This document shows positions 44,631 to 53,529 of a stretch of 64,000 nucleotides of DNA, piece by piece. Numbering within the stretch: position 1 is the first letter of the stretch; each line of letters starts with the position of its first letter. Source of the DNA: CAVRUD01 sp963849635. Its GTDB lineage: Bacteria; Chloroflexota; Chloroflexia; Thermomicrobiales; UBA6265. The DNA lies in assembly GCA_963849635.1 (NCBI GenBank), contig CAWKIA010000008.1:1-64000 (forward strand), written 5' to 3'. The notes under the pieces were generated by a model, which saw nothing but the letters and a program-made list of their open reading frames with translations, had not been told where the DNA came from and did no database searches. Made by a program: the position numbers and the translations under genes.

Positions 44631-47168
44631 TTAGTCCTGAGCGGAGTCCTGCGTCACACCCGGCCGTGGGAAGAGGTTCTCGATGTCGGCGAGCCCTCCG
44701 CCTTCTTCCTTCTTCCTGAGGATCTTGCCGCGCTCCCGATCACCGGTCGTTTCGAAGTAGGCGCGGAGGATGCGGTCGGCAAGCGGAACGGCGTAGAGCG
44801 AGCCTTCGCCTCCGTCTTCGACCAGCACGGTCAGCGCGATCTCCGGATCGTTGTACGGAGCGAAGCAGGTGAACCAGGCGTGTTGGCGCTCGTAGATGCC
44901 GCCTTCGTTCGGTTCGCCGATCTCTGCGGTTCCGGTCTTGCCCCCAATGAGGATCTCTGGCTCACCCTCAGGGTTGGTGTACGTCCATTTGGATCGCTCG
45001 GTATTGTCTTCGAGGACGTCGTGGTGCGCAGAACCGGTGTGTTCGTGGACGACGCGGCGCATCCCCTCGCGAGCGACATCGAAGTCATGGCCGCTGACCT
45101 TCATCTCGCGCAGCTTTTCAGCTTTCCATTTGCGCTCAACCTCGCCGGTCTCATCAAGGACTTCTCTGACAAGTCGCGGCTTCCACACGGTCCCTTTGTT
45201 GGCGATTGCGGCCGTGTTCAGCGCAAGCTGCAACGGTGTCATCTGGAGTTTTCCCTGCCCGATCGACACGTTGACCGTCGCGCTGACCGACCAGTTGAAG
45301 TCCGGGTCATTCTTGGCGACCCAGTCAGGGGTTGGGATCACACCAGGGTATTCGCCGGGAAGGTCAATCTTGGTGTTTTCGCCGAACCAGAATCGCTTGG
45401 TCATTCCGCGGTGAATGGCCTCGATGCCGAGCCCTTCGAAGTAGTGCTTCTCGCCACGCTGGCGCTTCTCGAACTGGTTGTTCGGGAGGAAGGCCCAGGA
45501 CTGGTCGTAGTAGTGGAGAAAGTCCTTGCTTCCATCGAGCTTTTCGCGGGGCGCGCCAACGTTGTAGAAGAAGACGTCGCACGATCGCTCGATGGCCTGA
45601 ACCACATTGATATCTTGGTGACCCGCGTCACGGTTCCAGCACGGGTGATCAGACCCACGGGCTTGGTCGTACTCGTACGGGATCGTGATGCCGCCCTTGC
45701 AGGAGAAGGTGGTCTCTGGGGTGATCTTTTCATCTCGTAGTGCGGTCACCGCCAGAAACGGCTTGATGGTCGAACCGCAGGGAAACTCACCGGCGATGGC
45801 GCGGTTGAAGAGGGGCGCGCCGTCGCTCTTGTCGGTGTACTCCTTGTATTGCCGCTCGGAGATACCGTTGACGAAGAGCTGGTTGTCGTAGTGCGGGAAG
45901 CTGACCATCGCCAGCACATCGCCGTTCTTCGGGTTGATCGCGACGACCGCGCCGGACTGGGCGGGTAGTTTGAAGACCTTCTTCTTGACCTTGCGGTCTT
46001 CATTGGCGAAGACGACGCCCTGCTTCATGATCTCGCTGATGGCGTCCTGCAGCTCCATATCCAGGGTGAGGCGGAGGCTGCGGCCGGGGACAGGGTCCGC
46101 CCGGTTGAGGACGCGCTGGACGACCATGCGGCCATCGACCTCAACCAACTCGCGGCCTTTCCTGCCACGCAGGAGTTCATCCAACTTCAGTTCGATGCCG
46201 TCCTGGCCGACGATGTCGTCCGCCTCGTAGACATAGATATCGGAGTTGTCGTAGGTCTCGTCCCTGTGCTCCGCGTAGAACTCCGTGGTGATGCGGCGGG
46301 CGTAGCCGAGGACGTGGGACATGACCTCGCCGCCGTGGTAGCGGCGGATCAAGACGGAGTCGTCCAGCTCGATGCCTGGTAGGAGGTGCTTGTTGGCTTC
46401 GAGCCTGAGTGCCAAATCCTTGGGCAGGCCGGTCTTGACCGGTATCGGTTGTTCTGGGTTGCTGGCGTTGGCGATCAGGTATTCAAGCTCGTTCATCACC
46501 GTCAGGCCGGGCACCTGACCGGTGATTGCCCGGAACTGGGCTGCTTCATCGAGCGTGAGCGGGTTGTAGACCAGGACCACGTATTGCCGGGCCGATTCGA
46601 CCTTGAGCGATTCGAGCTTGAGTTCGGCGTCGCTTGGCAGGGGCTCATCGCCCTCCTCGACCTCCGGCGGGATGCCGGAGAGCATGCCCATCGCGATCAT
46701 GCTGCCGACGATCTTGTTGTGGACCACGTCCTCCTGGCCCGTCGGAATCGCTTCCGGGTCGAGGACCAGGACGTCGGGCAGCGAGAGGGCGGAGATGACC
46801 TGATCCAGGACCCGCCTGCGTGACACTTCTTCGGTGGGCAGCAGTTCCGGAATGACCCGGATCTCCCACGACTTTTCGTTGTCGGCCAGCATCCGGCCCT
46901 TGCTGTCGAGGATGAGACCCCGTGGCGCTTTGAGCGTCAACGTGGTCTGGGTGTTATCGCGGGCCTGGGCCTGGAACTTGTCGCCCTGGACCAATTGCAT
47001 GTAGCCGAGGCGGGTGGCGAGGACCGAGAACCCGGCGACGATGGCGCTCCGGGCGATCAGCAGGCGGCGCGTCAGGAAGATCTGTTCCGCCCGCTTGGTG
47101 ACGCGGCCGGCCTTGAACCGGTCGTCTGGGTTGAGGCGCATCTTCTTGTGCCGGGAGAACATCGCCAT
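44631..47168 (-). CDS. mrdA: Penicillin-binding protein 2 (MrdA), elongasome transpeptidase
   Basis: 845 residues, larger than E. coli PBP2 (about 630), with extra segments in the dimerisation region and in the transpeptidase. One N-terminal membrane helix (IARSAIVAGFSVLATRLGYM) is followed by the pedestal domain (APRGLILDSKGRMLADN). The transpeptidase motifs are STIK, SCD (the SxD form usual in PBP2) and KTGTAEIG. It cross-links lateral wall during elongation with RodA and MreBCD. ATG at 47168 overlaps the mreD stop by one base (TGATG), showing translational coupling. The strand order is gatD-mreD-mrdA. Confidence 0.94.
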   Translation of the reverse strand: MAMFSRHKKMRLNPDDRFKAGRVTKRAEQIFLTRRLLIARSAIVAGFSVLATRLGYMQLVQGDKFQAQARDNTQTTLTLKAPRGLILDSKGRMLADNEKSWEIRVIPELLPTEEVSRRRVLDQVISALSLPDVLVLDPEAIPTGQEDVVHNKIVGSMIAMGMLSGIPPEVEEGDEPLPSDAELKLESLKVESARQYVVLVYNPLTLDEAAQFRAITGQVPGLTVMNELEYLIANASNPEQPIPVKTGLPKDLALRLEANKHLLPGIELDDSVLIRRYHGGEVMSHVLGYARRITTEFYAEHRDETYDNSDIYVYEADDIVGQDGIELKLDELLRGRKGRELVEVDGRMVVQRVLNRADPVPGRSLRLTLDMELQDAISEIMKQGVVFANEDRKVKKKVFKLPAQSGAVVAINPKNGDVLAMVSFPHYDNQLFVNGISERQYKEYTDKSDGAPLFNRAIAGEFPCGSTIKPFLAVTALRDEKITPETTFSCKGGITIPYEYDQARGSDHPCWNRDAGHQDINVVQAIERSCDVFFYNVGAPREKLDGSKDFLHYYDQSWAFLPNNQFEKRQRGEKHYFEGLGIEAIHRGMTKRFWFGENTKIDLPGEYPGVIPTPDWVAKNDPDFNWSVSATVNVSIGQGKLQMTPLQLALNTAAIANKGTVWKPRLVREVLDETGEVERKWKAEKLREMKVSGHDFDVAREGMRRVVHEHTGSAHHDVLEDNTERSKWTYTNPEGEPEILIGGKTGTAEIGEPNEGGIYERQHAWFTCFAPYNDPEIALTVLVEDGGEGSLYAVPLADRILRAYFETTGDRERGKILRKKEEGGGLADIENLFPRPGVTQDSAQD

Positions 47169-47659
47169 CAGGATCTCACTTCCACGCGGCTGCCGAGCCA
47201 GCCGGCGATTGGGTAGAGCACGGGAACGAGGATGCCGTTCAACAACGCCTGGGGGACGAGCACCCGGAACATCACGGTGGGACTGAGTTCAGCGCCGTCG
47301 ATGGTGCTGCGCAGGCCGAGCAGGACCATACCGTAGAGTAACGAGGCGATCATTGCCAGCACGATCGGGACGACGAGCGCGCTCTGGAAGAACCGGCGGC
47401 GCGAGGCGGCCCCGAGCACGACGGCGCCGAGAAGGGCCAGCCCGCTGGCGCCGAGCGGATCGAGCGCGAGCAGATCGAGAAGCATCCCGATCCCGAACGC
47501 CCAGAAGGCCGCTTCCTGCATGCCGCGCCGGGAGCTCCAGAGGAAGATCAGGACGAGGACTGGCCCCGGCACGATCTCGATCGGGAGGATTTCGGGCAGG
47601 ATGGCCGCCTGCGCGAAAGCGGCGAAGACCAGCAGTGCGCCGAAGGTGGTTCGGCTCAT
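47168..47659 (-). CDS. mreD: Rod shape-determining protein MreD
   Basis: 163 residues, nearly all in five or so membrane helices (FGALLVFAAFAQAAILP, FWAFGIGMLLDLLALDPLG, LALLGAVVLGAASRR, VPIVLAMIASLLYGMVLLG, LLNGILVPVLYPIAGWLG). The FAFGIGMLLDLL-like second helix and LLNGILVPVLYP end are typical of MreD. It links MreC to the synthesis machinery. I chose ATG at 47659 (MSRTTF) with AAGGGG upstream. It is coupled to mrdA by a one-base overlap. MreC, normally adjacent, is about 11 kb away. Confidence 0.88.
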   Translation of the reverse strand: MSRTTFGALLVFAAFAQAAILPEILPIEIVPGPVLVLIFLWSSRRGMQEAAFWAFGIGMLLDLLALDPLGASGLALLGAVVLGAASRRRFFQSALVVPIVLAMIASLLYGMVLLGLRSTIDGAELSPTVMFRVLVPQALLNGILVPVLYPIAGWLGSRVEVRS

Positions 47660-47943
47660 ACCGGCCGCCCCTTTAGTAGCTGTTGGGCGTGGTGCAGTGC
47701 GATGTTGAGCGCCGTAGTGCAACCTCCGAGGGCCTGGCCGTCACCGGTTGGGGCGAGGCCTGGTGTCCCGGCGCGACGTCGATGCCGCGGCCGCGGGGCG
47801 ATCCACAAGCGGTTCGAGTGTACCACGCGGGTGTCGGCGTCAGGCGTCGGCGTGGGCGTCAGGCGTCAGGAACACGATAGCCGGCGGCTGAGCGGCTCGG
47901 GCGATGTCGCTGACAGCTGACGGCTGATGCCTGAGCCTGACGC
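47660..47943. other. Intergenic with short GGCGTCAGG repeats
   Basis: Around 47835-47945, GCGTCAGGCGTCGGCGT and GGCGTCAGGCGTCAGG recur and meet inverted copies (CTGACAGCTGACGGCTGA, CCTGAGCCTGACGCC), forming a long imperfect hairpin between gatD and mreD. No gene is present. Confidence 0.5.
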
Positions 47944-48664
47944 CTAGCGCGTCCTGACGGCGCGGACGCGGGCGGTGGCGAAGGCTTCGTGCTCGATCCG
48001 GTCGTCGAGAGGGGGGAGTTCGATGGGGCCGCGGCGGCTGAGGCCTGCCGTGAGGAGCCAATCGGCCAGGTGGGGGTTTTTCGGGAGCAGGGCGCCGTGG
48101 AGGTAGCAGCCGATGGCGTTCTTGTAGATGGCGCCTTCGGTGCCGTCTTTGCCGTTGTTGCCGCGGCCGACGCGGACCGTCCCGAGCGGGCGGACGCCGG
48201 GGCCGAGTTCGGTCAGGCCGCTGTGGTTCTCGAAGCCGACCAGCTCGCCGAACTCGCTGTCGATGACGACGTTGCCGATGAACCGCTCGCGGCCTGCCGT
48301 GCTGACGACGTCGAAGAGGCTGATGCCGGGGAGCGGCTCGGCGTCGTGTGGGCGGTACTCGTGGCCGAGGAGTTGGTAGCCGCCGCAGACGGAGAGCAGC
48401 GATGCCCCGCCTTCGATCGCCTGCTTGAGCGCGTCGCCTTTGGCCCCCTGCAGGTCCTTCGAGACGGCGATCTGCTCCTGATCCTGGCCGCCGCCGAAGA
48501 AGAAGACATCGACATTCGCCGGGATCGGGTCGCCGATGCCGATCTCGACGATGTCGGGGCTCATGTCCGCGCCAGCGCGCCCGCTGGGCCAGGGCAAGGA
48601 CGTTGCCCCGGTCGCCGTAGATGTTCATCTTCGAGCCGTACAGCCAGCCGATGGTCACGCGCAT
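47944..48664 (-). CDS. gatD: Lipid II isoglutaminyl synthase, glutaminase subunit GatD (one frameshift)
   Basis: About 239 residues of the CobB/CobQ-like class I glutamine amidotransferase fold. The N-terminus has MRVTIGWLYGSKMNIYGDRG and the catalytic Cys lies in LLSVCGGYQLLG; the His region is GCYLHGALLPKNP. GatD makes ammonia from glutamine for MurT, which amidates D-Glu of lipid II. The frame shifts by one base near 48570 (span 721). ATG at 48664 has GGAG 9 bases upstream. Its partner murT is 8.5 kb away at 57153, with an inserted gene block between them. Confidence 0.9.
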
Positions 48665-48914
48665 GTGGATTGACTCCGATGGTAACGCTGCGAGACGTGG
48701 ATATCTTGCATCAGATGGTAGCACCTGCTGGTCGGTGCCGGGGTCGGCGTTTTGAACCGTCCGGCGCCAGTGAGCGAAGCAATGTGCGATCCTGTTCCAA
48801 CGACGATCGAGCTTTGAATAGACAGAAACCGCCGCCTCTGATCCTGGGCGTGGATTTCGTCGACCGGATACGTCCCAAGCGGCGGTGTCTGCGTGGCGAA
48901 GGGGTCACCGGAGC
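48665..48914. other. Left edge of the inserted block, 250 bp
   Basis: Divergent region between gatD and the first plus-strand gene. Both promoters should lie here. No terminal repeat or tRNA that would mark an integration site was recognised. Confidence 0.35.
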
Positions 48915-49935
48915 GATGGTGTTGCGCATCGGACGGGGTGAACTCCCGGCGGGGGGCGTGGCCGCGATCGCCTTTGCGGTCCTCGTCTATTGCGCTTGAC
49001 CTGAATCCGTGGCTCGCCATGGGGCTTGCGGTCGCGGTCTTTGTGGGTGTTGTGCTGATCTGGCCGCCGGTCACGGATCGACGATTGCCGCCAACCGGAG
49101 GAGCGTCGCCGCACCCGAGCAGGCTCGCCTACGAAGAGGCGCTGACTATTGCCGCCGCGCTCCGGGTACGGGCGGCCCGGATCGCCAAACCGGACGTCCA
49201 GGATCGGGTTGTCCAGATGCTGGATCACGCCGAGCGAATCTTGGACGCGATGAACGAAGACGGCAATCTTGCCGCTGCACCGGTGTTCAACTGATGGATG
49301 GGTGAAGCCGTTCCAGGCCGACGGTGACCGAATACGATCGTCTTTCGCGCCGCGACGTCAAGAGCGCCAGAGTACGTGCCAACAAGATTGAAGCCTGCGC
49401 ACTGCCGAGATTCGAGGCGGCTATCGAGGCGTTCGATGAGGAATTGAACCGCGCGCCGGAGATCGACTTGGAGGCACTCGGGGACGTGCTTGAGTCCGAC
49501 CTCCAGGGTCTCGACACGCTGCCGCCGGCCGAGGAAGCGCCGGAGCTACCGGCCGAAGCGTCCTCTGAATCAACCGACTCGTCCGCGGCAACTGAATCAT
49601 TCGCTCCAGGCGCGGCCGCGGCCCGCAACGCGGCCCGCCTAGGTCTGACCCCGCGTGAGCACGAGATCGTGATCCTGCTGGCGCCGAGGCCTCCGGAACA
49701 GAGAGACTAGCGGGGCGACTCTTCATCTCGGTGCGAACAGCGGAGAACCATGTCAGGAATATCCTCGAGCAAGCTTGGGCTCGAGTCGCGCGACGATGTC
49801 CCCGATTTCGCCACCGACCACGGACTTCTGCCGCCTCCTGGCTCATCCCCACCGCCTGAAACCCCTCCATCCCCTGAGACTCCTCAACCGCCTGAGACCC
49901 CTCCATCCCCTGACGCTCCGCAACCGCCTGAGTAG
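48915..49935 (+). pseudogene. XpaC-like membrane protein fused to a LuxR HTH and Pro-rich tail, with several frame breaks
   Basis: Read across frames, the product starts MVLRIGRGELPAGG, has a two-helix membrane hairpin (IAFAVLVYCA, then WLAMGLAVAVFVGVVLIWPP) and a helical domain (SRLAYEEALTIAAALRVRAARI; RLSRRDVKSARVRANKIE; FEAAIEAFDEELNRAPEI). This resembles XpaC-type proteins and the second copy at 55190. Near residue 245 a LuxR-type HTH follows (LGLTPREHEIVILLA, then LFISVRTAENHVRNILE and KLGLESRDDV), then a proline repeat tail (PPETPPSPETPQPPE). At least four frame changes are needed. The order of domains is clear; whether the gene works is not. Confidence 0.55.
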
Positions 49936-50182
49936 TTCCTACCTACGCACCCAAATGTCCCGAAATAAGTGGATTCCACTGATGCCAGCGACGGCATCTC
50001 GTCCCATGCTGCGCTCATCCCGAACCCAGCGGCGCCTTTGATCGAGGCGGCAGATCCTCTCTCCTGGCCATTGCTGGCAGGTGAAGAACGACCTGGGCTC
50101 GGAACCGCGACACCGGTCGCACGAGGCGACCGGCGATGCCCGATCCGGCGCTCGTGTCGGACGGGGATGGGAGTGAACGTGG
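49936..50182. other. Intergenic, 247 bp
   Basis: No gene recognised. It could carry a promoter for the RDD operon, as the ribosome site of that gene (GGGAG) is the first clear signal downstream. Confidence 0.3.
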
Positions 50183-50725
50183 ATGGACGAACCGGTACGG
50201 ATTCCACTCTGGCTTCCACCGAACGACGGCGTCGCCACGACCCCGGCGGTGGCCTCTATCCCTCGATACGCGGGGTTCTGGCGGCGGTTCGCGGCCAGAT
50301 CCATTGACGGAATCATCCTGTCGATGGTGGTTTGGATCGTAACCGTCGGCCTGCAAGACGTCCTCCCGATCGCGGTGGAGGAGGATCGGTTCGTCGAAGA
50401 CTTCTGGCAGAGTTTTTTTGTCTCGCTAGCGACTCAGATCGCAGTCTGGTTTGTGATCGGCTGGGCGTACTGCGCCGGCTTTGAGAGCTCATCCTGGCAG
50501 GCGACGCCCGGCAAACGGGTCGTTCGGGTCGCCGTGACCGATCTCGCGGGCAGCCGCATCTCCTTCGCCCGCGCGACAGGTCGATACGTCGCCGAATCCT
50601 TCTCCTCAGCGCTCTTCCTGATCGGGTACCTCGTTCAACCCTTCACCGAGCGGCGCCAGGCACTCCACGACATCCTCGCAGGGACACTGGTAGTTCACTC
50701 CCGACAAGAGGGGACCAGTATCTAA
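50183..50725 (+). CDS. RDD family membrane protein
   Basis: 180 residues. The RDD signature is seen as YAGFWRRFAARSIDGIILS in the first helix region, with the second conserved Asp block TPGKRVVRVAVTDLAGSRISFARATGRYVAE and the C-terminal ERRQALHDILAGTLVV. Three to four membrane helices. RDD proteins are of mostly unknown function; some are ion exchangers and many act as membrane adaptors in envelope gene clusters. ATG at 50183 follows GGGAG. It is the first intact gene of the plus-strand block that separates murT from gatD. Confidence 0.88.
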   Translation: MDEPVRIPLWLPPNDGVATTPAVASIPRYAGFWRRFAARSIDGIILSMVVWIVTVGLQDVLPIAVEEDRFVEDFWQSFFVSLATQIAVWFVIGWAYCAGFESSSWQATPGKRVVRVAVTDLAGSRISFARATGRYVAESFSSALFLIGYLVQPFTERRQALHDILAGTLVVHSRQEGTSI

Positions 50726-50757
50726 GGCGAGCGGATCCCTTACGGAGGAGCGGCCGT

Positions 50758-50862
50758 ATGCGCACGTGTTTGCTCAAGCTCCTGGTCGCACTGCTCTTCC
50801 TTCTCGCCCTCTTCTTCGCCGGATTCTTCTTGCTACCGATTGACCCGATTTGTGGGTGCTGA
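50758..50862 (+). CDS. 34-residue membrane peptide
   Basis: ATG at 50758 has a strong GGAGGAG 8 bases upstream. The peptide is one hydrophobic helix (LLKLLVALLFLLALFFAGFF) followed by a short outside tail ending DPICGC with two Cys. It lies 32 bases after the RDD gene and 60 before the next gene, all on the same strand. Likely a real small membrane component of the block; the role is unknown. Confidence 0.6.
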   Translation: MRTCLLKLLVALLFLLALFFAGFFLLPIDPICGC

Positions 50863-50921
50863 GCGACCCGGCCGTCATTTCCCCGGCTCCACGAACCTGG
50901 ACTCCTGGAAGGAGCGCGCCG

Positions 50922-51569
50922 ATGCCTCGTTGGGCCATCGTCCTGACCGTTGCTCCGCTGGTGCTCTGTCTCGGCTGCGTCGTCGTCGGCGTTCTCGTTG
51001 CCAGGCGCGTGTTCGAGGAAGCCGTGCCGAAGGTCCAGGACAACGTCTCCGCCGAGATGACGGCGGCGCTCTCGGGCGATGTCTCCCGCCGGATTGAAGC
51101 CAGCGCCCTCGCAGCGGGAGGGATTGGTGAGGTGGACGAAGTCGTCCTCCGAGCATCGGATCTGAATGTCAACACGTCTCAGATTCCTGGCGAGGTTGGA
51201 ATTGAGACCGGCCCGGACGGCACCCATGTCTACGGCGTCGAGACCCAGATCAGTTCCGAAGGGATCACCCTCCTCTTTCCGGGCGTCACCTACTCCGCAG
51301 TGCCAATCCTGGTGGACGGCCGGATTGAACTGACCCAGATCGAGGACAGCGGCAACTTGCTCGGGTTCATGTTCCCGGACGAGTCCTTCGAGGAGGTGAT
51401 GGAGGCCGGCATCGACGACGCCCTGCGTGACCACGGCCTGACGCCGGTTTCCTTGATGCTGAGATCCGGATCAATGGCCATCCAGGTCATCCCGGGCGCG
51501 TGTCTGGGCGGCCCGGGTGGGTTGGGCGCCTGTGACCCCGCGACGCCAATCGGCGGTGGGACGCAATGA
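50922..51569 (+). CDS. Membrane-anchored protein of unknown function
   Basis: 215 residues. An N-terminal membrane helix (WAIVLTVAPLVLCLGCVVVGVLV) is followed by an amphipathic helix and a beta-rich extracellular domain (VDEVVLRASDLNVN; GDGTHVYG-like and FPGVTYSAVPILVDGRIELTQI; then a helix FEEVMEAGIDDALRDHGL). This resembles the general build of exported DUF2993/LmeA-like lipid-binding proteins, but I cannot confirm the family. I chose ATG at 50922 (MPRWAIV) with GGAAGGAG upstream, not the earlier GTG at 50850. Its stop overlaps the next start (ATGA). Confidence 0.65.
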   Translation: MPRWAIVLTVAPLVLCLGCVVVGVLVARRVFEEAVPKVQDNVSAEMTAALSGDVSRRIEASALAAGGIGEVDEVVLRASDLNVNTSQIPGEVGIETGPDGTHVYGVETQISSEGITLLFPGVTYSAVPILVDGRIELTQIEDSGNLLGFMFPDESFEEVMEAGIDDALRDHGLTPVSLMLRSGSMAIQVIPGACLGGPGGLGACDPATPIGGGTQ

Positions 51570-52114
51570 TGGAGAGGCAGGGGATGACACGGTACACCAT
51601 CGTGAAGCGCCGGACACTGTTTTGGTTCGCCGCAGCCTGCGGTGTCCTTGGTCTCTTGTTCCTGACACCCAGCCTTTACATCTTCTTCGGATCAATCGAG
51701 GAACGCGGAGAGACGCGGGATCCGACCGACGCGGAGCGGGCTTTCGCCTGTGTCGATGCTCTGATCGCCTTCTGGATGTTCGCCTGCGTGATCCATTTCA
51801 TGGTCGCACCGAGCACGATCGAGGCCCGGCAAAACGGAACGATCGCCATTGTCCGGCTGATTGGCCGGAAGACGGTCCCGATCCGCGACATCCGCGCTAT
51901 CGATTGGCGGAACGATCGGCAGATCCTCACGATCAAGCACGGCAGGCGTAGCACAGTGCTCAGCCCGTTCAACGACGCGGCGGAATTCGTCTCGGACGTG
52001 CGATGGCTGAAGCCAAACGTCGTCGTGACCGTCACAGGACCAACCGGGAAATCAAGCGACAGCAATTCCAGCGACAACGCGCGCTGCGCCTACAAGGCGG
52101 GAGAGAAGTCATGA
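51566..52114 (+). CDS. Two-span membrane protein with PH-like domain
   Basis: 182 residues. Two membrane helices (TLFWFAAACGVLGLLFLT and FWMFACVIHFMVA) are followed by a small beta domain of bacterial PH type (TIEARQNGTIAIVRLIGRKTVPIRDIRAIDW, then LTIKHGRRSTVLSPFNDAAEFV). The start overlaps the previous stop by 4 bases and its own stop overlaps the next ATG by 4 bases, so this is the middle of a tightly coupled operon. Function unknown. Confidence 0.7.
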   Translation: MMERQGMTRYTIVKRRTLFWFAAACGVLGLLFLTPSLYIFFGSIEERGETRDPTDAERAFACVDALIAFWMFACVIHFMVAPSTIEARQNGTIAIVRLIGRKTVPIRDIRAIDWRNDRQILTIKHGRRSTVLSPFNDAAEFVSDVRWLKPNVVVTVTGPTGKSSDSNSSDNARCAYKAGEKS

Positions 52115-52950
52115 AAACAGTGTCTCGTAACGAGCGCGAACTCCACCTGCGCCTGTCGGCGCCCGAGGCCGAGTCTCTGCTGCGTGGGCCACGGACCGAC
52201 GACTGCCTCGCCCTGCAACTCGCGCTCAAGGAGTTGGTGGTCAGGGAGGCTCTTGCTGTCGTTACCGTCACAGAGCCGTGCGGTATCGGACCTGCCAGGC
52301 GAATCAATCTCCTGACACGTGGTCGAACGTTCAATGCCGTTACTGATCGGTGTCTACAGGCTGTCCTTGGCGTCTATGGAGGGGCGCGCCCTGCAGAGGA
52401 AGCGGTGGACCTCAATACCTATATCGGCGCCATGCAACGAAAACTGTCCACAAGCTCGACCCCGAATGGTGACTGGTCGGCTTTCAAGGAGACGTTACGG
52501 GAGCAGACTGCGGATCTGGGCCGGCCCGAGGAAATGATCGGAGCCGACGGCTCCCGAGGGGTGCCAATCAATGCCCTTACCGCTGCCGTCCTGCGGCGCT
52601 ATCCCGATTCTGGATGGCATTGGGCCAGGACCCGTGGATACGTCTACTCGGTGGTGCTTGCCTCACTCGTGGACCGCGGGTTCTACACGGCGGAGCAGTA
52701 CCGGCGGCTCGAGTTGTTCAATGCCACCCAATGGCTGCCAACCCCCGCGGGGTTGGAGGCACGGCGGAAGATTGCGGAACGGCTGGCGGCTTACGGGCTG
52801 TCGGATCGCGGCCGCGCATCGCCGGGGATCTCTAGCGAACTGCGCGTCCGGGCAAGTTTCCTGGGCAACCCGGACATCGTCGACGCTGTGTTCTCGTCGA
52901 TCGACCGCGGCGTACGCAGCGGCTGGTCCGACGTCTACGGGGGCGACTAG
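52111..52950 (+). CDS. Cytoplasmic helical protein of unknown function
   Basis: 279 residues. The N-terminus (ERELHLRLSAPEAESLL, LALQLALKELVVREALAVVTV) looks like a helical or winged-helix unit; the centre has a possible helix bundle (LTAAVLRRYPDSGWHWARTRGYVYSVVLASLVDRG). No membrane helix or known catalytic motif is seen. I chose ATG at 52111, which overlaps the previous stop as ATGA, over the open frame from 52003. It may be the soluble partner of the surrounding membrane proteins. Confidence 0.65.
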   Translation: MKTVSRNERELHLRLSAPEAESLLRGPRTDDCLALQLALKELVVREALAVVTVTEPCGIGPARRINLLTRGRTFNAVTDRCLQAVLGVYGGARPAEEAVDLNTYIGAMQRKLSTSSTPNGDWSAFKETLREQTADLGRPEEMIGADGSRGVPINALTAAVLRRYPDSGWHWARTRGYVYSVVLASLVDRGFYTAEQYRRLELFNATQWLPTPAGLEARRKIAERLAAYGLSDRGRASPGISSELRVRASFLGNPDIVDAVFSSIDRGVRSGWSDVYGGD

Positions 52951-53089
52951 TGCGCTCTCGCTGGTCGTCCAATGTCAGGATCGGCTGGATGTCGCAGCCG
53001 GAACGGCTTGTCTCGACGCGAGTTCTGGCGGTTGGGGCTTCCTGGGGGAGCCTGAGTCGAGGCCGCCGTGTTGAGCCGGAGGCAACCAG

Positions 53090-53467
53090 ATGAAGCTCTA
53101 CTCTGCGGCGCGATTTGGGCTCTGGATCGTTCAGTTTGTCGTCAAGCTTGCGTGCGTGCTCGTTTTTGCTGGTGCCGGGTTGGTCTGCGTGCTCGTCGGT
53201 CTGGCGGTGATCATCGGTCCCATCACCGTCTACGGCGATCCCCGACAGCCTGAAATGGCGGACCGTTTCCAGGGCCTTGCAGCCATTGGGATGGGCTCGA
53301 TTGTGCTTTTTGCCACATCGCAGTGTGTACGAGAGTGGATCGCGGATGACGGAGGGCATGGTTCTGGGAGAGGACCGGTGCCCATCGCTCCACGGGATGA
53401 CCCGCCGGATCCAGCGCATGCCGAGGCGGCGTGCCGTCATGCCGAATTCGTGAGCGGGAACCGGTGA
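53090..53467 (+). CDS. Two-span membrane protein of unknown function
   Basis: 125 residues. Helices are FVVKLACVLVFAGAGLVCVLVGLAVIIGP and LAAIGMGSIVLFATSQCV, with a polar C-terminal tail of about 45 residues. ATG at 53090 follows GGAGG at about 8 bases. The 139 bases before it show no gene. It precedes the VWA gene by 62 bases. Confidence 0.65.
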   Translation: MKLYSAARFGLWIVQFVVKLACVLVFAGAGLVCVLVGLAVIIGPITVYGDPRQPEMADRFQGLAAIGMGSIVLFATSQCVREWIADDGGHGSGRGPVPIAPRDDPPDPAHAEAACRHAEFVSGNR

Positions 53468-53529
53468 TCGACAGAGAGATGCCCGTGGCATACTGGGAGG
53501 ACCACAACATGTACGAAAGGACGTGTCTC

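Noticed and set aside
47835..47945. CRISPR-like array from repeated GGCGTCAGG
   Set aside because: Repeats are short, directly adjacent and lack uniform spacers; they form an imperfect hairpin.
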